DNA of 20,027 nt from JBMNNU01 sp050942695 (GTDB lineage: Bacteria; Chloroflexota; UBA6077), in assembly GCA_050942695.1 (NCBI GenBank), contig JBMNNU010000025.1, positions 1-20,027 on the forward strand. Direction: 5' to 3'. This document shows, in pieces, positions 1 to 7,796 of this stretch; positions within the stretch are counted from its first letter, which is position 1, and each line of letters begins with the position of its first letter. The notes under the pieces are model-generated. The model saw only the letters and a program-made list of their open reading frames with translations, did not search any database and had not been told where the DNA came from. A program made the translations under genes and the position numbers.

Positions 1-22
1 CAGGGGCGCCGGCCCCTACGAT
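1..22. repeat. Probable end of a GTAGGGG-type intergenic repeat
   Basis: The window opens with a GC-rich stretch ending in cccctacgat. The same bases occur at the right end of the structured repeat at 976-1086, and in both places ctg follows after one base. It is probably the right half of another copy cut by the window edge. The upstream part is not visible, so this is tentative. Confidence 0.35.
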
Positions 23-143
23 GCTGTTGTACGATTATTTAGTCAACAGCCACTATGGCCAGGCGCCGAAACCAGCCTTTTACCGGAAGCTTGGGGCTCA
101 CCCCAGATTCGGGTCCATTCTTGGCGTCCAGAGCGTGCTTATG

Positions 144-152
144 TGGTATAGT
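144..152 (+). promoter_or_regulatory. Possible extended -10 promoter of map
   Basis: The bases TGGTATAGT fit an extended -10 element (TGn followed by a 5/6 match to TATAAT). They lie about 40 bp before the methionine aminopeptidase start. No good -35 box is found at 16-18 bp, as is common for extended -10 promoters. This rests on motif matching only. Confidence 0.35.
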
Positions 153-193
153 TTTATCCTGCCCGTATTGCGCAGGCAGTTCGGAGGTATTTG

Positions 194-970
194 GTGAACA
201 AATTGCGTTCGAGAAATCAGGAGGCGATCATTCTTCGATCGCCAAGAGAGATCGAGAAGATCCGTGAAGCGGCGAAGATCGTCGTCTTCACCTTGAAAGA
301 ATTGAAGAAGGCTGTGAAGCCTGGGGTTACGACCAAAGAGCTGGACAATCTTGCGGCCAGCATATTCAAGGAAAAAGGCGCCGTTTCCGGTTCTCTGAAT
401 TACCATGGTTACCCAGGCCATATCTGTGTGTCGATAAATGAAGAGGTGGTTCACGGCATACCGGGCAACCGCAGATTGCGCCAGGGCGACATCGTCAAAC
501 TAGATGTGGCGGCATCGCTCAACGGCTACTTTGCCGATTCCACCAAAACTTACCCTGTGGGCGAGGTCAAACCGGAGGTAGCACGCCTTCTGAAGGCTAC
601 GGAGGAGTCGCTCTACCGCGGGATCGAGAAGGCAAGACCGGGCAATCGCCTCTCGGACATATCCCACGCCATACAGACTCATGTGGAAAAGAACGGGTTT
701 TCTATCGTACGGGTCTTCGTGGGCCATGGGGTAGGTCGCAGCATGCACGAGGCGCCTCAGTTGCCCCATTTCGGCCCACCTCACCAGGGGCCGCTGCTCC
801 GGCCAGGAATGGTGCTCGCCATCGAGCCCCAGGTAAACATGGGTACGCCCGATGTGACCATCCTCGATGACCAATGGACGGCTGTGACCAAAGACGGCAA
901 ATGGTCTGCTCACTTCGAGCACACCGTGGCCATTACGGCCGACGGGCCGGATATCCTCACTGAGTGGTAG
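194..970 (+). CDS. map: Methionine aminopeptidase, type I
   Basis: This cytosolic metalloenzyme removes the initiator methionine from nascent proteins. The product is about 258 residues, the usual length of a bacterial type I enzyme with no N-terminal extension. All five metal ligands are visible: Asp in KLDVAA (about 105), Asp in FADSTKT (about 116), His in FVGHGVG (about 179), Glu in AIEPQ (about 212) and Glu in HFEHT (about 243). The substrate-site His in VVHGIPG (about 88) is also present. The start is chosen as GTG at 194 because GGAGGT at 183-188 lies 5 bp before it; the adjacent TTG at 191 would leave only 2 bp. No translation neighbours such as adk, secY or infA are in the window, so it appears here as a single gene. 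It converges on the aminotransferase gene, with a structured repeat in between. Confidence 0.95.
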   Translation: MNKLRSRNQEAIILRSPREIEKIREAAKIVVFTLKELKKAVKPGVTTKELDNLAASIFKEKGAVSGSLNYHGYPGHICVSINEEVVHGIPGNRRLRQGDIVKLDVAASLNGYFADSTKTYPVGEVKPEVARLLKATEESLYRGIEKARPGNRLSDISHAIQTHVEKNGFSIVRVFVGHGVGRSMHEAPQLPHFGPPHQGPLLRPGMVLAIEPQVNMGTPDVTILDDQWTAVTKDGKWSAHFEHTVAITADGPDILTEW

Positions 971-975
971 ATGCG

Positions 976-1086
976 GTAGGGGCGGGACTCCGTACCCGCC
1001 CGGTGCCGCGTGGGATGGTGCCAACGTACGCGGTACCGGGCCAGCAGCGTGTGACGCTGCGTTTACTCGCGTCACACGTCCCCTAC
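976..1086. repeat. Structured intergenic repeat with closing stem and three hairpins
   Basis: The element is closed by gtagggg (976-982) and cccctac (1080-1086). Inside are three hairpins: gggcggg/cccgccc (980-986 with 995-1001), a 10-bp stem with one wobble pair (1001-1010 with 1030-1039), and the perfect 9-bp stem gtgtgacgc/gcgtcacac (1049-1057 with 1069-1077). The first closing arm overlaps hairpin 1, so the two would compete. It fills the gap between two convergent genes and could end transcription from both sides. Its first 35 bp align with the element at 11037-11096, and the end of another copy may open the window. It is probably a dispersed family. Confidence 0.6.
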
Positions 1087-1103
1087 GATACTGAAACGAA
1101 AAA

Positions 1104-2468
1104 TTACAGCATCCCGCTCTCAGCCAGGCTCCCCAACGTCCTGTCAAAGATCTCCACAGCTCTAGCCACATCATCTATCGTGTGAGCTGAAGAGAGCATC
1201 CCGCCCGCGCCCTGGATGTCTGCTCCGTGAACCAGCATCTGGCGTCGCAGCGCCTCCGCCTTAGGCCCGCTTCGCACGGCCTTGAGGGCTGATGGATCGT
1301 TCGTACAGAATGATCTGTCGCAGCTCCCCATATTGGGACAGGATCCCAGATAGATGTGGAACATGGAGACGTCACCGTAGACGCAGCCCGAGACGCCCCG
1401 CCGATCGATGGCAGCGTTCATCTCTCTCCTCAGGGCTTGTCCCAGATCGCTCGCCTTTTTCTGCGGCTCGCCGGTCTCGACGATCTTGAGCGCCGCGACA
1501 CCCGCGGCAGCCGAGAGAGGGTTGGCGTTAAAAGTGCCGGGGTGAGCGATCTTTCTGTAGCGATTCCAGTTGGCATCCCCTTCCTTGAAAGCGAGGTGCT
1601 CCATGATGTCTGCCCTTCCAGCCACTGCTCCGCCCGGCAGTCCGCCGGCAAGGATTTTGGCCATTACCGTCAGGTCCGGCATCACGCCGTAATACTGCTG
1701 AGCCCCTCCAGGGGCAAAGCGGAAGCCGGTGATCACCTCATCGAAGATCAGCACCACCCCGGTCTTACGGGTCAGATCTCGCAGCCACTGGAGGAAACCT
1801 GGCCGGAGCGGCACCGTGCCCCATGAGGCCCCCGAAGGTTCCAGGATGATTCCGGCGATCTCCGGGTCCGACTCCAGTCTGGCCTGAATCCCCTCTTCAT
1901 CCCGAGGGTCAAGGGGCACGATCGTCTCTACCAGAGCCCTGGGAACGCCGGCTGAGGATGGGACATCGAACGGCGGCTTCTCCCCTATCTGAGTGTAGTC
2001 GTGCCAGCCGTGGAAATGGCCAACAAATTTGGCTATCTTCTCTTTGCCCGTGTAGGCTCTTGCCAGCCTCATGGCCATGAGACTGGCCTCAGTGCCGGAG
2101 CTGGTGAACTTCACCCGTTCTGCGCTCGGCACCAACCTCTTGACCAGCTTTCCCCATTCGAGCTCGAGCTCCGTACAAGCCCCCGGATGGGTTCCCATAC
2201 CCACCTGCCGGGCAACGGCTTCGACCACGGATGGATGAGAGTGGCCCAGCAGCAGCGCGCCGTGGCCCATCACGAAATCGATGTACTCGTTCCCGTCTAC
2301 GTCCCACTTTTTCGCCCCCTCGGCCTTACTTACGTAGAGAGGGAATGGCGTCATGAAGCGGCTATCGTGGGTAACCCCGCCGGGAAACACTTCGAGAGCC
2401 TCGGTGTAAAGCCGGGCGGAGCCGGGGTGTTGGCAACTGTACCTGTCTCTACTGGATAGATCGCCCAA
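1104..2468 (-). CDS. Class III PLP aminotransferase, glutamate-1-semialdehyde aminomutase-like
   Basis: The protein has 454 residues and the fold-type I aminotransferase signature of class III. FTSSGTEA (about 121-128) binds the PLP phosphate, IFDEVITGFR carries the Asp that contacts the pyridine nitrogen (about 243), and AKILAGGLPGG carries the PLP lysine (about 271). The N-terminus (PGGVTHDSR) and the C-terminal LSSAHTIDD resemble glutamate-1-semialdehyde 2,1-aminomutase. No haem genes are nearby, and the Cys-rich segment SCPNMGSCDRSFC (about 376-388) looks unusual for HemL, so I do not assign hemL. The start is TTG: an AGGAGG lies 6 bp before it and no ATG is in reach. The gene follows the TRAP transporter genes on the same strand after a 312-bp gap, so it may process the imported substrate. 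The true substrate cannot be read from the sequence. Confidence 0.85.
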   Translation of the reverse strand: MGDLSSRDRYSCQHPGSARLYTEALEVFPGGVTHDSRFMTPFPLYVSKAEGAKKWDVDGNEYIDFVMGHGALLLGHSHPSVVEAVARQVGMGTHPGACTELELEWGKLVKRLVPSAERVKFTSSGTEASLMAMRLARAYTGKEKIAKFVGHFHGWHDYTQIGEKPPFDVPSSAGVPRALVETIVPLDPRDEEGIQARLESDPEIAGIILEPSGASWGTVPLRPGFLQWLRDLTRKTGVVLIFDEVITGFRFAPGGAQQYYGVMPDLTVMAKILAGGLPGGAVAGRADIMEHLAFKEGDANWNRYRKIAHPGTFNANPLSAAAGVAALKIVETGEPQKKASDLGQALRREMNAAIDRRGVSGCVYGDVSMFHIYLGSCPNMGSCDRSFCTNDPSALKAVRSGPKAEALRRQMLVHGADIQGAGGMLSSAHTIDDVARAVEIFDRTLGSLAESGML

Positions 2469-2500
2469 GGGATGCCTCCTTACAAAAAGCTATCAGCCAT

Positions 2501-2565
2501 CAGCAGTCAGCCATCAGCTTATGATTACCTGTGGCTGATAACTGAACGCTGATGGCTGACTGCTG
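2501..2565. repeat. 18-bp perfect inverted repeat of the atcagccatcagc type
   Basis: The arms cagcagtcagccatcagc (2501-2518) and its complement (2548-2565) are separated by 29 bp. The left flank adds another tatcagccat unit. The arms are made of short gctgatggc-like units, a kind of simple repeat found between genes in many bacteria. On the minus strand it lies in the leader of the aminotransferase mRNA. There is no T-run directly after the stem, so it is not a typical terminator. Confidence 0.65.
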
Positions 2566-2701
2566 GGATAATGCTCCTTACTGATCGCTGCACAGATCGC
2601 TAAACCGCGAGATGCATCTCGCGACATGGAGCGGACATCCGGGATGCCACGGGATTTATCCCTCGGTGCAGAGGTCAGTAGTAACCCTTCTTCTTTAGCT
2701 T

Positions 2702-2750
2702 GCGCGTAGCCTCGTTGCGAAATGTAATGTCACCCCATGAGGCTACGCGC
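2702..2750. repeat. 12-bp inverted repeat downstream of the TRAP permease
   Basis: The arms gcgcgtagcctc (2702-2713) and gaggctacgcgc (2739-2750) are perfect complements with a 25-bp loop. It lies about 30 bp after the stop codon of the permease on the minus strand. It could protect or end that mRNA, but no T-run follows on either strand. Confidence 0.5.
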
Positions 2751-2780
2751 AGCCTGAACCTTCGGCTACATTGTTGTCGA

Positions 2781-4760
2781 TTAGCTCCGAGTTGAAATGG
2801 CTACTTTGCTCTTCTCGCTTTTAATTTTTCTCCACTGTAAAAAGGCTACAGTACCCAGAACTACCAATCCAAGCAGGTCGGTTTGGAGGCCAGGGTCTAT
2901 CATGAATAAAGCCGCTCCAAAAAGCGGAATCCGCTGCCACCATGGCACGAAGGTGAACATATAGCCCATGGTGGCAGTCCCCAGACATACCACGCCCATC
3001 AGGGCTGTGAATGTGGCCTGCAGCCCCTGCATGAAGGGATAGCCAACCAGTGTGATCTGCGGGGCGTAGCAGAACACGTAGGGTATCAAGTATGCCGGTG
3101 CCCCCAGCTTAAATGCCGTGACTGCCGTTTGCAGCGGGCGAGCCCTGGCAACACCAGCGCCCGCCATCGCGGCTAGAGCAACCGGCGGGGTCAGGTCGGC
3201 GATGATGCCGAAGTAGAAGACGAACAGGTGGGCGGGCAGCAATGGCACCCCGGCCTCGACCAGAGCCGGAGCGGCAATGGTGGAGGTTACCAGGTAGTTG
3301 GCAGTGGTGGGTAGACCCATGCCCAAGATCAAGGATGCGACCATTGTGAATACCAGGGTAAAAAAGAGGTTCCCGCCCGATAGAAGCAGAATACCGTTGG
3401 CTATCTTCAGTCCGGCGCCGGTTAGGGTAGCCACACCCATAATGAAGCCGATACTGAGGCAGGCGACGCTGACGCTGAGCGCGTCCCTTGCTCCCTGGAC
3501 CAGGGCTTCCCAGTACTTGATTGGATGGACCCTCGTCGTGGGGAGGATAGCTCCGGCCACGATGCTGGTGGCGATACCGGTAATAGCAGCGAAGGGCGGC
3601 GTATAGCCCTGGAGCAGCATATAGATAACGGCGAAGATGGGGGTAAGTAATAGGCCTCGCTCCTTGAGGACTTTCCAGGGGCTCGGTAACTGATCTCTGG
3701 GCAACCCCTCCAGGCCGGTACGTTTGGCCTCCAGGTGGACTCCTGTGAGCACACCTGTGTAGTACAGAATGGCCGGTAAGGCTGCCGCAGCGATGATCGT
3801 CAAATAGGGCACACCGGTAATCTCCGCCATCAGGAAAGCGCCAGCACCCATAACCGGTGGCATAAGCTGGCCGCCGGTGGAGGAAGCCGCCTCGACAGCG
3901 CCCGCGAAATGGGGCTTATAGCCGATAGATTTCATCATAGGGATTGTAAAGGCGCCGGTTCCTACGGTGTTGGCCACCGAGGAGCCGTTGATGGTTCCCA
4001 TGAGGCCGGAGGCGAAAACGGCTACCTTTGCGGGTCCCCCAGAGAAGCCGCCGAGCATGGCTACTGCCAAGTCGATAAAGAACTGCCCAGTGCCTGTCTT
4101 AGCTAGAAAAGCGCCGAAGAGGATGAACATAAAGACGTAAGTCGTAGCTACTCCGGCAGCCATGCCAAAAATGCCCTCTGTGGTCAGGTACATGTGGCTA
4201 ACTAGCCGTTCGAACGGATACCCTCTGTGGCTGAGGAATCCCGGGATATGATTTCCGAACAGGGCATACAAGAGAAATATGACGCAGATAGAAGCTAGAA
4301 CTGGACCGGCAGCGCGGCGGCATAACTCCAGCACCAGCACAATAGCAATGCATCCCATTACGATGTCCGTCTGGGATGGGTTGCCCATGTTCATCACGAT
4401 GTCTTCGAAGTTGATGATGATATAGGCACCTGCCCAGGCACCTACCAACATGAGGCCGATATCCCAGATGGGGGGAAGCCGCCGCTCACCGATAGCTCCG
4501 CTAGCGCGAGCCGGGTAAAGTGCGTATCCTAGCACCGCCACGAAGATCAGGAAATAGGAACGCTGAATAGGTGCATCGAAGAAGCCGAAGAGGGTCGTAT
4601 AAAGGTGAAAGACGGACATGCCGGCGGCCACCAGGGCAAGAAAGATGGTGAAGGGACCGGTGAACTTGCGAACCCGTGACCCCACATCCAGCTTGGCCGC
4701 GATCTCCTGGGCTTCTTCCTCCGAAATGGCTTCAAACTTCGTTGGCACGGTCTGGCCCAT
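2781..4760 (-). CDS. TRAP transporter fused permease (DctQM type, TAXI class)
   Basis: The protein has 659 residues and many hydrophobic segments, matching the fused 4TM-12TM permeases of the TRAP family that work with TAXI binding proteins. It would sit in the cytoplasmic membrane and move an organic acid, driven by an ion gradient. The N-terminal quarter is the small-subunit (DctQ-like) part. The rest is DctM-like, with conserved stretches such as GLMGTINGSSVANTVGTGAFTIP split around residue 260, then SSTGGQLMPPVMGAGAFLMAE, and LGMGLPTTANYLVTS near residue 480. The ATG has AGGAGG 4 bp upstream. The order binding protein, DUF1850, permease is the usual TAXI operon layout, which supports the call. 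The substrate is not known. Confidence 0.93.
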   Translation of the reverse strand: MGQTVPTKFEAISEEEAQEIAAKLDVGSRVRKFTGPFTIFLALVAAGMSVFHLYTTLFGFFDAPIQRSYFLIFVAVLGYALYPARASGAIGERRLPPIWDIGLMLVGAWAGAYIIINFEDIVMNMGNPSQTDIVMGCIAIVLVLELCRRAAGPVLASICVIFLLYALFGNHIPGFLSHRGYPFERLVSHMYLTTEGIFGMAAGVATTYVFMFILFGAFLAKTGTGQFFIDLAVAMLGGFSGGPAKVAVFASGLMGTINGSSVANTVGTGAFTIPMMKSIGYKPHFAGAVEAASSTGGQLMPPVMGAGAFLMAEITGVPYLTIIAAAALPAILYYTGVLTGVHLEAKRTGLEGLPRDQLPSPWKVLKERGLLLTPIFAVIYMLLQGYTPPFAAITGIATSIVAGAILPTTRVHPIKYWEALVQGARDALSVSVACLSIGFIMGVATLTGAGLKIANGILLLSGGNLFFTLVFTMVASLILGMGLPTTANYLVTSTIAAPALVEAGVPLLPAHLFVFYFGIIADLTPPVALAAMAGAGVARARPLQTAVTAFKLGAPAYLIPYVFCYAPQITLVGYPFMQGLQATFTALMGVVCLGTATMGYMFTFVPWWQRIPLFGAALFMIDPGLQTDLLGLVVLGTVAFLQWRKIKSEKSKVAISTRS

Positions 4761-4918
4761 TTTCCCTCCTAGATGATTGACGCTAACCGCTCCTGCGGTT
4801 TAACCGGTATATGAGGCGAGATTTAGTAGTAGTAGCGGGGACCGACTGCAAGTCTAGCAGAAAAACCGGGTAGACCATATCAAACCCACCACATCGGTTA
4901 TCAGGAAGCCCTCCGAGG

Positions 4919-5482
4919 TCAATGGTTTACATACTCTTGTCCCTGTCGCATCAGGGTAGCTGCTCGCGGCATTGTGGCAACCTGGATGACCAACTGGGTA
5001 GTGGGCGGGGCTAAAGAGCTTAACGGGGTTTTTTCACCCCTTACTTCCAGCGTCTGTCCTGGTGTGAAGGCAACCCTCACTGGTAAGCTATGCATCTCGC
5101 GAGACATGTTGGAGATCCTGAACTTGCCGCTCTGGGCATCGATGGAGTAATCGCCACACAGGAAATCCGAGGGTAGTCCCGCTCCATACATGTCATAAAC
5201 CGTCTCTCGGACCACGAGATACCCTCCGGCCGACACTTCGATGATTTCGTCTACTGGTGTCTTTTGAACTGAGTGAACGTAGCTGTATGTGATCCTTTCG
5301 CCCGAAGCCACGGGGATTACCTTTACCAATCGAAGTTCGGGACCAGCCCTGACCTCCAATACAGGGTTAGGCCAAAGCGCCGACAGCAAGAGAGCTACTA
5401 AGGCCAGCACAAGAGCCAGTATGTAGAGTTTTGCCCGGGTCCTTTGGCAAACCCGCCTGATGTTGGGAACAAAAATACTCAA
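4919..5482 (-). CDS. DUF1850 domain protein of the TRAP-TAXI operon
   Basis: The protein has 187 residues. After a short basic N-terminus there is one membrane segment (about 19-38), then an outside domain with the DUF1850 hallmarks: YSYVHSVQKTPVDEI near residue 70 and the YGAGLPSDF motif near 100. DUF1850 proteins are regularly encoded beside TAXI-type TRAP transporters, but I know of no established role. The start is TTG at 5482, with a weak GAAGGCGAG upstream; no better start lies before the membrane segment. It lies between the binding-protein and permease genes on the same strand, with 158 bp to the permease and 151 bp to the binding protein. Low production compared with the binding protein is likely, given its weak start. 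Confidence 0.8.
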   Translation of the reverse strand: MSIFVPNIRRVCQRTRAKLYILALVLALVALLLSALWPNPVLEVRAGPELRLVKVIPVASGERITYSYVHSVQKTPVDEIIEVSAGGYLVVRETVYDMYGAGLPSDFLCGDYSIDAQSGKFRISNMSREMHSLPVRVAFTPGQTLEVRGEKTPLSSLAPPTTQLVIQVATMPRAATLMRQGQEYVNH

Positions 5483-5577
5483 AGACTCGCCTTCGGTGCT
5501 ATTACCATTCCAGTTACCAAACGGGCCATGTCCGAACTAGCCGCTGGCCGGCCCTAGGGACACAGCCCATACACCGA

Positions 5578-5617
5578 TGGCGCAACATCGGAGGTCTTAG
5601 CTTCCGATGTTGCGCCA
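5578..5617 (-). promoter_or_regulatory. Strong 15-bp hairpin after the TAXI binding-protein gene
   Basis: The arms tggcgcaacatcgga (5578-5592) and tccgatgttgcgcca (5603-5617) pair perfectly around a 10-base loop. The hairpin starts about 17 bp after the binding-protein stop. No T-run follows it on the minus strand. A role in protecting the 3' end of the upstream message, or in partial attenuation, fits the common need for more binding protein than permease. The role is inferred. Confidence 0.65.
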
Positions 5618-5633
5618 AAGTGCTAACGCGACC

Positions 5634-6770
5634 CTACTTCATCACGCCAATTTCTTTGTAGTACTTCTCAGCACCAGGATGGAACGGGATGCTGAACCCC
5701 TTTACCGCTCCCTCCTTGCTAAGTTCCTTGCCCTTGGCGTGTGCTTGCGCGAACTCCGGCTGCTTCTCGATCAAGGTCTTGGTTAGCCAGTAGACCAGAT
5801 CTTCATCCAGGTCCGCTCGAGCCACTAGACAGGCTTGGACAGCCAGGGTCTTGGTTTCCGCGTCGACACCCTTGTAGGTGCCGGCGGGGATCGTGGCCTC
5901 TACGTAGAACGGATACTTGTCCATAACTTTCTTGGCGTAATCGCCCTCGATGTTGAACATCGAGATTTCCGAAGTAGTAGCCACATCGGTAATGGCCGGC
6001 ATGGGATAGCCACCGGTGATGCAGAAGCCGTCGACCTGCCGGTCCTTGAAGGCTGCTGCGGCCTCAGCATTGGAGAGGTACAGCGCCTTCGAGAAATCCT
6101 TATATGTTAGGCCGTTTGTTTCGACAACCTGTCGAGTGTTGGCTTCGCTACCGGAGGCGGCTGGCCCTACCACTATCCTTTTGCCCTTCAGGTCGTCGAA
6201 GGTTTTGATAGAGGGGTCCACAGTCCACTGCAATAGTTCAGGATAGAGCGCAGCTACAGCCCTGAAGCTGTCGTTTTTCTCCTTGAACATCTCAGTGCCG
6301 TTTGTGGCGTAGTCGGCTATGTCGTTCTGAATAATCGCTAGCTCCACCTGCTTGTTGGCCAGCAGTCGGACGTTCTCAACAGAAGCGCCGGTAGCTTCTG
6401 CAGTTACCGTCACACTTGGGAGGTGTTTGGCCCACAGGGCACCCAAAGCCCCGCCGTAGGGATAGTAGGCACCGGCAGTGCCACCCGTGGCGATGGACAT
6501 CTTGTACTCTTTGGACAAAGCCGGGACGCTAGCAGGTGCGGCAGCCGTGGTCGGAGCAGCCGCGGGGGCCGTGGTAGCGGCTGCGGGCGCCGTGGTCGGA
6601 GCAGCCGCGGGGGCTGTAGTAGCGGCTGCGGGCGCCGTGGTCGGAGCCGCTGCGGGGGCTGTGGTCGGGGTGGGTGCAGGCTGTCCTGAGCCGCAAGCCG
6701 CGACGACGACGGCCATTACCACAACAAGAGACATCAGCCCAAGGAAGCGCAGAGATGATCGTTTTAGCAT
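5634..6770 (-). CDS. TAXI-family TRAP transporter solute-binding lipoprotein
   Basis: The protein has 378 residues and is the extracytoplasmic binding protein of the TRAP transporter encoded downstream. It has a lipoprotein signal peptide: basic start, hydrophobic core, then lipobox VAAC with the acylated Cys at about 26. A linker of about 55 residues follows, made of a 15-residue Thr/Ala/Pro unit repeated almost three times; this would hold the domain away from the membrane. The TAXI domain begins near residue 88 with SIATGGTAGAYYPYGG, followed by ATGASVENVRLLANKQVELA and QNDIADYA, all typical of this family. The ATG has AGGAGG 12 bp upstream, which is rather far. Such linkers are common in Chloroflexota lipoproteins, which supports the guess of origin. 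The ligand is not known; related binding proteins are thought to bind glutamate or dicarboxylates. Confidence 0.92.
   Translation of the reverse strand: MLKRSSLRFLGLMSLVVVMAVVVAACGSGQPAPTPTTAPAAAPTTAPAAATTAPAAAPTTAPAAATTAPAAAPTTAAAPASVPALSKEYKMSIATGGTAGAYYPYGGALGALWAKHLPSVTVTAEATGASVENVRLLANKQVELAIIQNDIADYATNGTEMFKEKNDSFRAVAALYPELLQWTVDPSIKTFDDLKGKRIVVGPAASGSEANTRQVVETNGLTYKDFSKALYLSNAEAAAAFKDRQVDGFCITGGYPMPAITDVATTSEISMFNIEGDYAKKVMDKYPFYVEATIPAGTYKGVDAETKTLAVQACLVARADLDEDLVYWLTKTLIEKQPEFAQAHAKGKELSKEGAVKGFSIPFHPGAEKYYKEIGVMK
6535..6680 (-). repeat. 45-bp tandem repeat encoding the lipoprotein linker
   Basis: The coding sequence of the Thr/Ala/Pro linker is a tandem repeat of about 45 bp in almost three copies. 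The unit is TTAPAAAPTTAPAAA at protein level, with high identity between the DNA copies. Copy number may vary between strains by slippage. Confidence 0.75.
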
Positions 6771-7289
6771 TTCCGTTTCTTTCCTCCTGATTCGATCTCG
6801 AAACGCTGTTTCCGAGTCAATAATGGCTATACCTCGCTATTCTGTTTCATCACCTCCTAAAAAATATGCTTCTTTGCCTGAATGGGCAGATACCCCCGCC
6901 CAACCGTAATAATCCCGTCGTCGTCTTCATGACGGGGACACTCAGAAGGCGGTCTATATGAGACACGCCTCTAGGACGAGGTTCGGGAAAATTTTTGGGC
7001 TCCGATGACACAACCCGGATCCGATTTTCAACGGATCCGGAAGTGCCCTCTTGCAGGACAAAACCGTGAAAATGGATTGGTATCTTCCATTGCCTTCCTG
7101 ACCTCCAATAGAGAAGAAAGGAGCCGGAGAAGCGAGGTTGATATGGCGTCGTTAACGCTAGCTAAATCAGGTATATTGGGAAACGCAATTTCGGCTACCA
7201 GCCGGGACTACCATACCAAGCATGCTGCCATGCCACAACTCCGGAGTTTAGCTGCGAGGTGGTGTTTTGTCAATTGGGCAATCTGCAAA
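6771..7289. other. Gene-free leader region between the TAXI operon and the IS
   Basis: No convincing gene is seen. The minus strand must hold the promoter of the TAXI operon, but I could not find a good -35/-10 pair. Two hairpins are present: cccgtc/gacggg (6914-6919 with 6931-6936) and ccggatccg/cggatccgg (7015-7023 with 7032-7040). A perfect anti-SD match AGGAGGTGAT at 6849-6858 on the minus strand overlaps a seven-codon reading frame (6827-6850). An open frame on the plus strand from 7005 or 7143 runs into the IS end but resembles nothing I know. Confidence 0.5.
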
Positions 7290-7310
7290 GGGTGCGTTTC
7301 AAGATTCCGG
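7290..7310. repeat. Left terminal inverted repeat of the IS
   Basis: These 21 bp match the reverse complement of 9124-9144 without mismatch. The match stops sharply on both sides, which sets the element's ends. Confidence 0.9.
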
Positions 7311-7424
7311 GAAGGATGAAGAGAGGAGATGGATGCTGCTAGACCATAGGATGAGTTAGGGGGGTGGTTGGGCTGTGGTTTGGTAGAATCCAAGAAATCC
7401 TAGCTATAGAGGGCTAATCATCAT

Positions 7425-7796
7425 ATGGCTATGTGGACGGAGGAGATGGAGGCTCGCTGGCAGCAGTTGGCCGAGGAAGTGATGACGGGGATGAAGGAGT
7501 GGCGCTTTGCGCACCCGAAGGCGACCTTCAAGGAGATAGAGGCGGCTTTGGATGAGCGGCTGGCCAAGGTTAGGGCGAGGATGCTACAGGATGTGGCGCT
7601 AGCCAGCGCGGTAGCGGATTTAAAGGGGACAGAGGCTGGAAAGCGGCCTCCCTGTCCGAAGTGCGGCCATTCCCTTGAGCACCAGGAGATGACTAGCAGG
7701 ACTCTCACTACCAACTACAACCAGACCATTGAGCTTACCCGCTCCTACACCCTCTGCCCCGCTTGTGGGGAGAGGGTTTCCCCCCCTGGACGATGA
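7425..7796 (+). CDS. ISKra4-family transposase, N-terminal part
   Basis: The 123-residue frame holds a helical N-terminal region, then a zinc-ribbon-like pair CPKC (77-80) and CPAC (111-114) spaced by about 30 residues, as in the N-terminal domain of ISKra4-type transposases. It ends just after the second Cys pair, where the family continues directly into the catalytic domain. The next frame, one base over, continues with GFPPLDDELELLPGSL. Skipping one base within about 7765-7780 gives CPACGEGFPPLDDEL, which restores the expected protein. Either a one-base insertion has broken the gene, or a frameshift during translation joins the parts. A C7 run at 7780-7786 lies near the junction. Confidence 0.8.
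   Translation: MAMWTEEMEARWQQLAEEVMTGMKEWRFAHPKATFKEIEAALDERLAKVRARMLQDVALASAVADLKGTEAGKRPPCPKCGHSLEHQEMTSRTLTTNYNQTIELTRSYTLCPACGERVSPPGR

Larger units (their letters stand above)
2469..2780. other. Gene-free gap rich in inverted repeats
   Basis: This 312-bp stretch separates the aminotransferase from the TRAP permease. It holds a perfect 18-bp inverted repeat built from agtcagccatcagc motifs (2501-2518 with 2548-2565), an 18-bp perfect palindrome (2606-2623), and a perfect 12-bp inverted repeat (2702-2713 with 2739-2750). No convincing promoter was found. On the minus strand, 2675-2750 reads as the tail of a protein ending KLKKKGYY, which may be a gene remnant or chance. Confidence 0.5.

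Noticed and set aside
500..1174. Long minus-strand frame over map
   Set aside because: It is a shadow of map and the repeat region. The map product has all its catalytic residues, while the minus frame has no recognisable family.
1104..2468. Assignment as hemL (glutamate-1-semialdehyde aminomutase)
   Set aside because: Motifs are similar, but no haem genes are near, it follows a transporter operon and has an unusual Cys segment. I kept the broader class III name.
2469..2780. Riboswitch or T-box leader before the aminotransferase gene
   Set aside because: There are several inverted repeats, but no T-box GGTGGNACCGCG-like sequence or any riboswitch core I could recognise.
6423..6909. Plus-strand Gly/Ala/Arg-rich frames over the lipoprotein gene
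   Set aside because: They arise from the repeated Pro/Thr/Ala linker read on the other strand.
7005..7319. Plus-strand open frame of 104 codons running into the left IS end
   Set aside because: It has no recognisable motif, odd composition, and its last codons are the IS inverted repeat. A gene cut by the IS would be expected to continue after 9144, and nothing matching is seen there.
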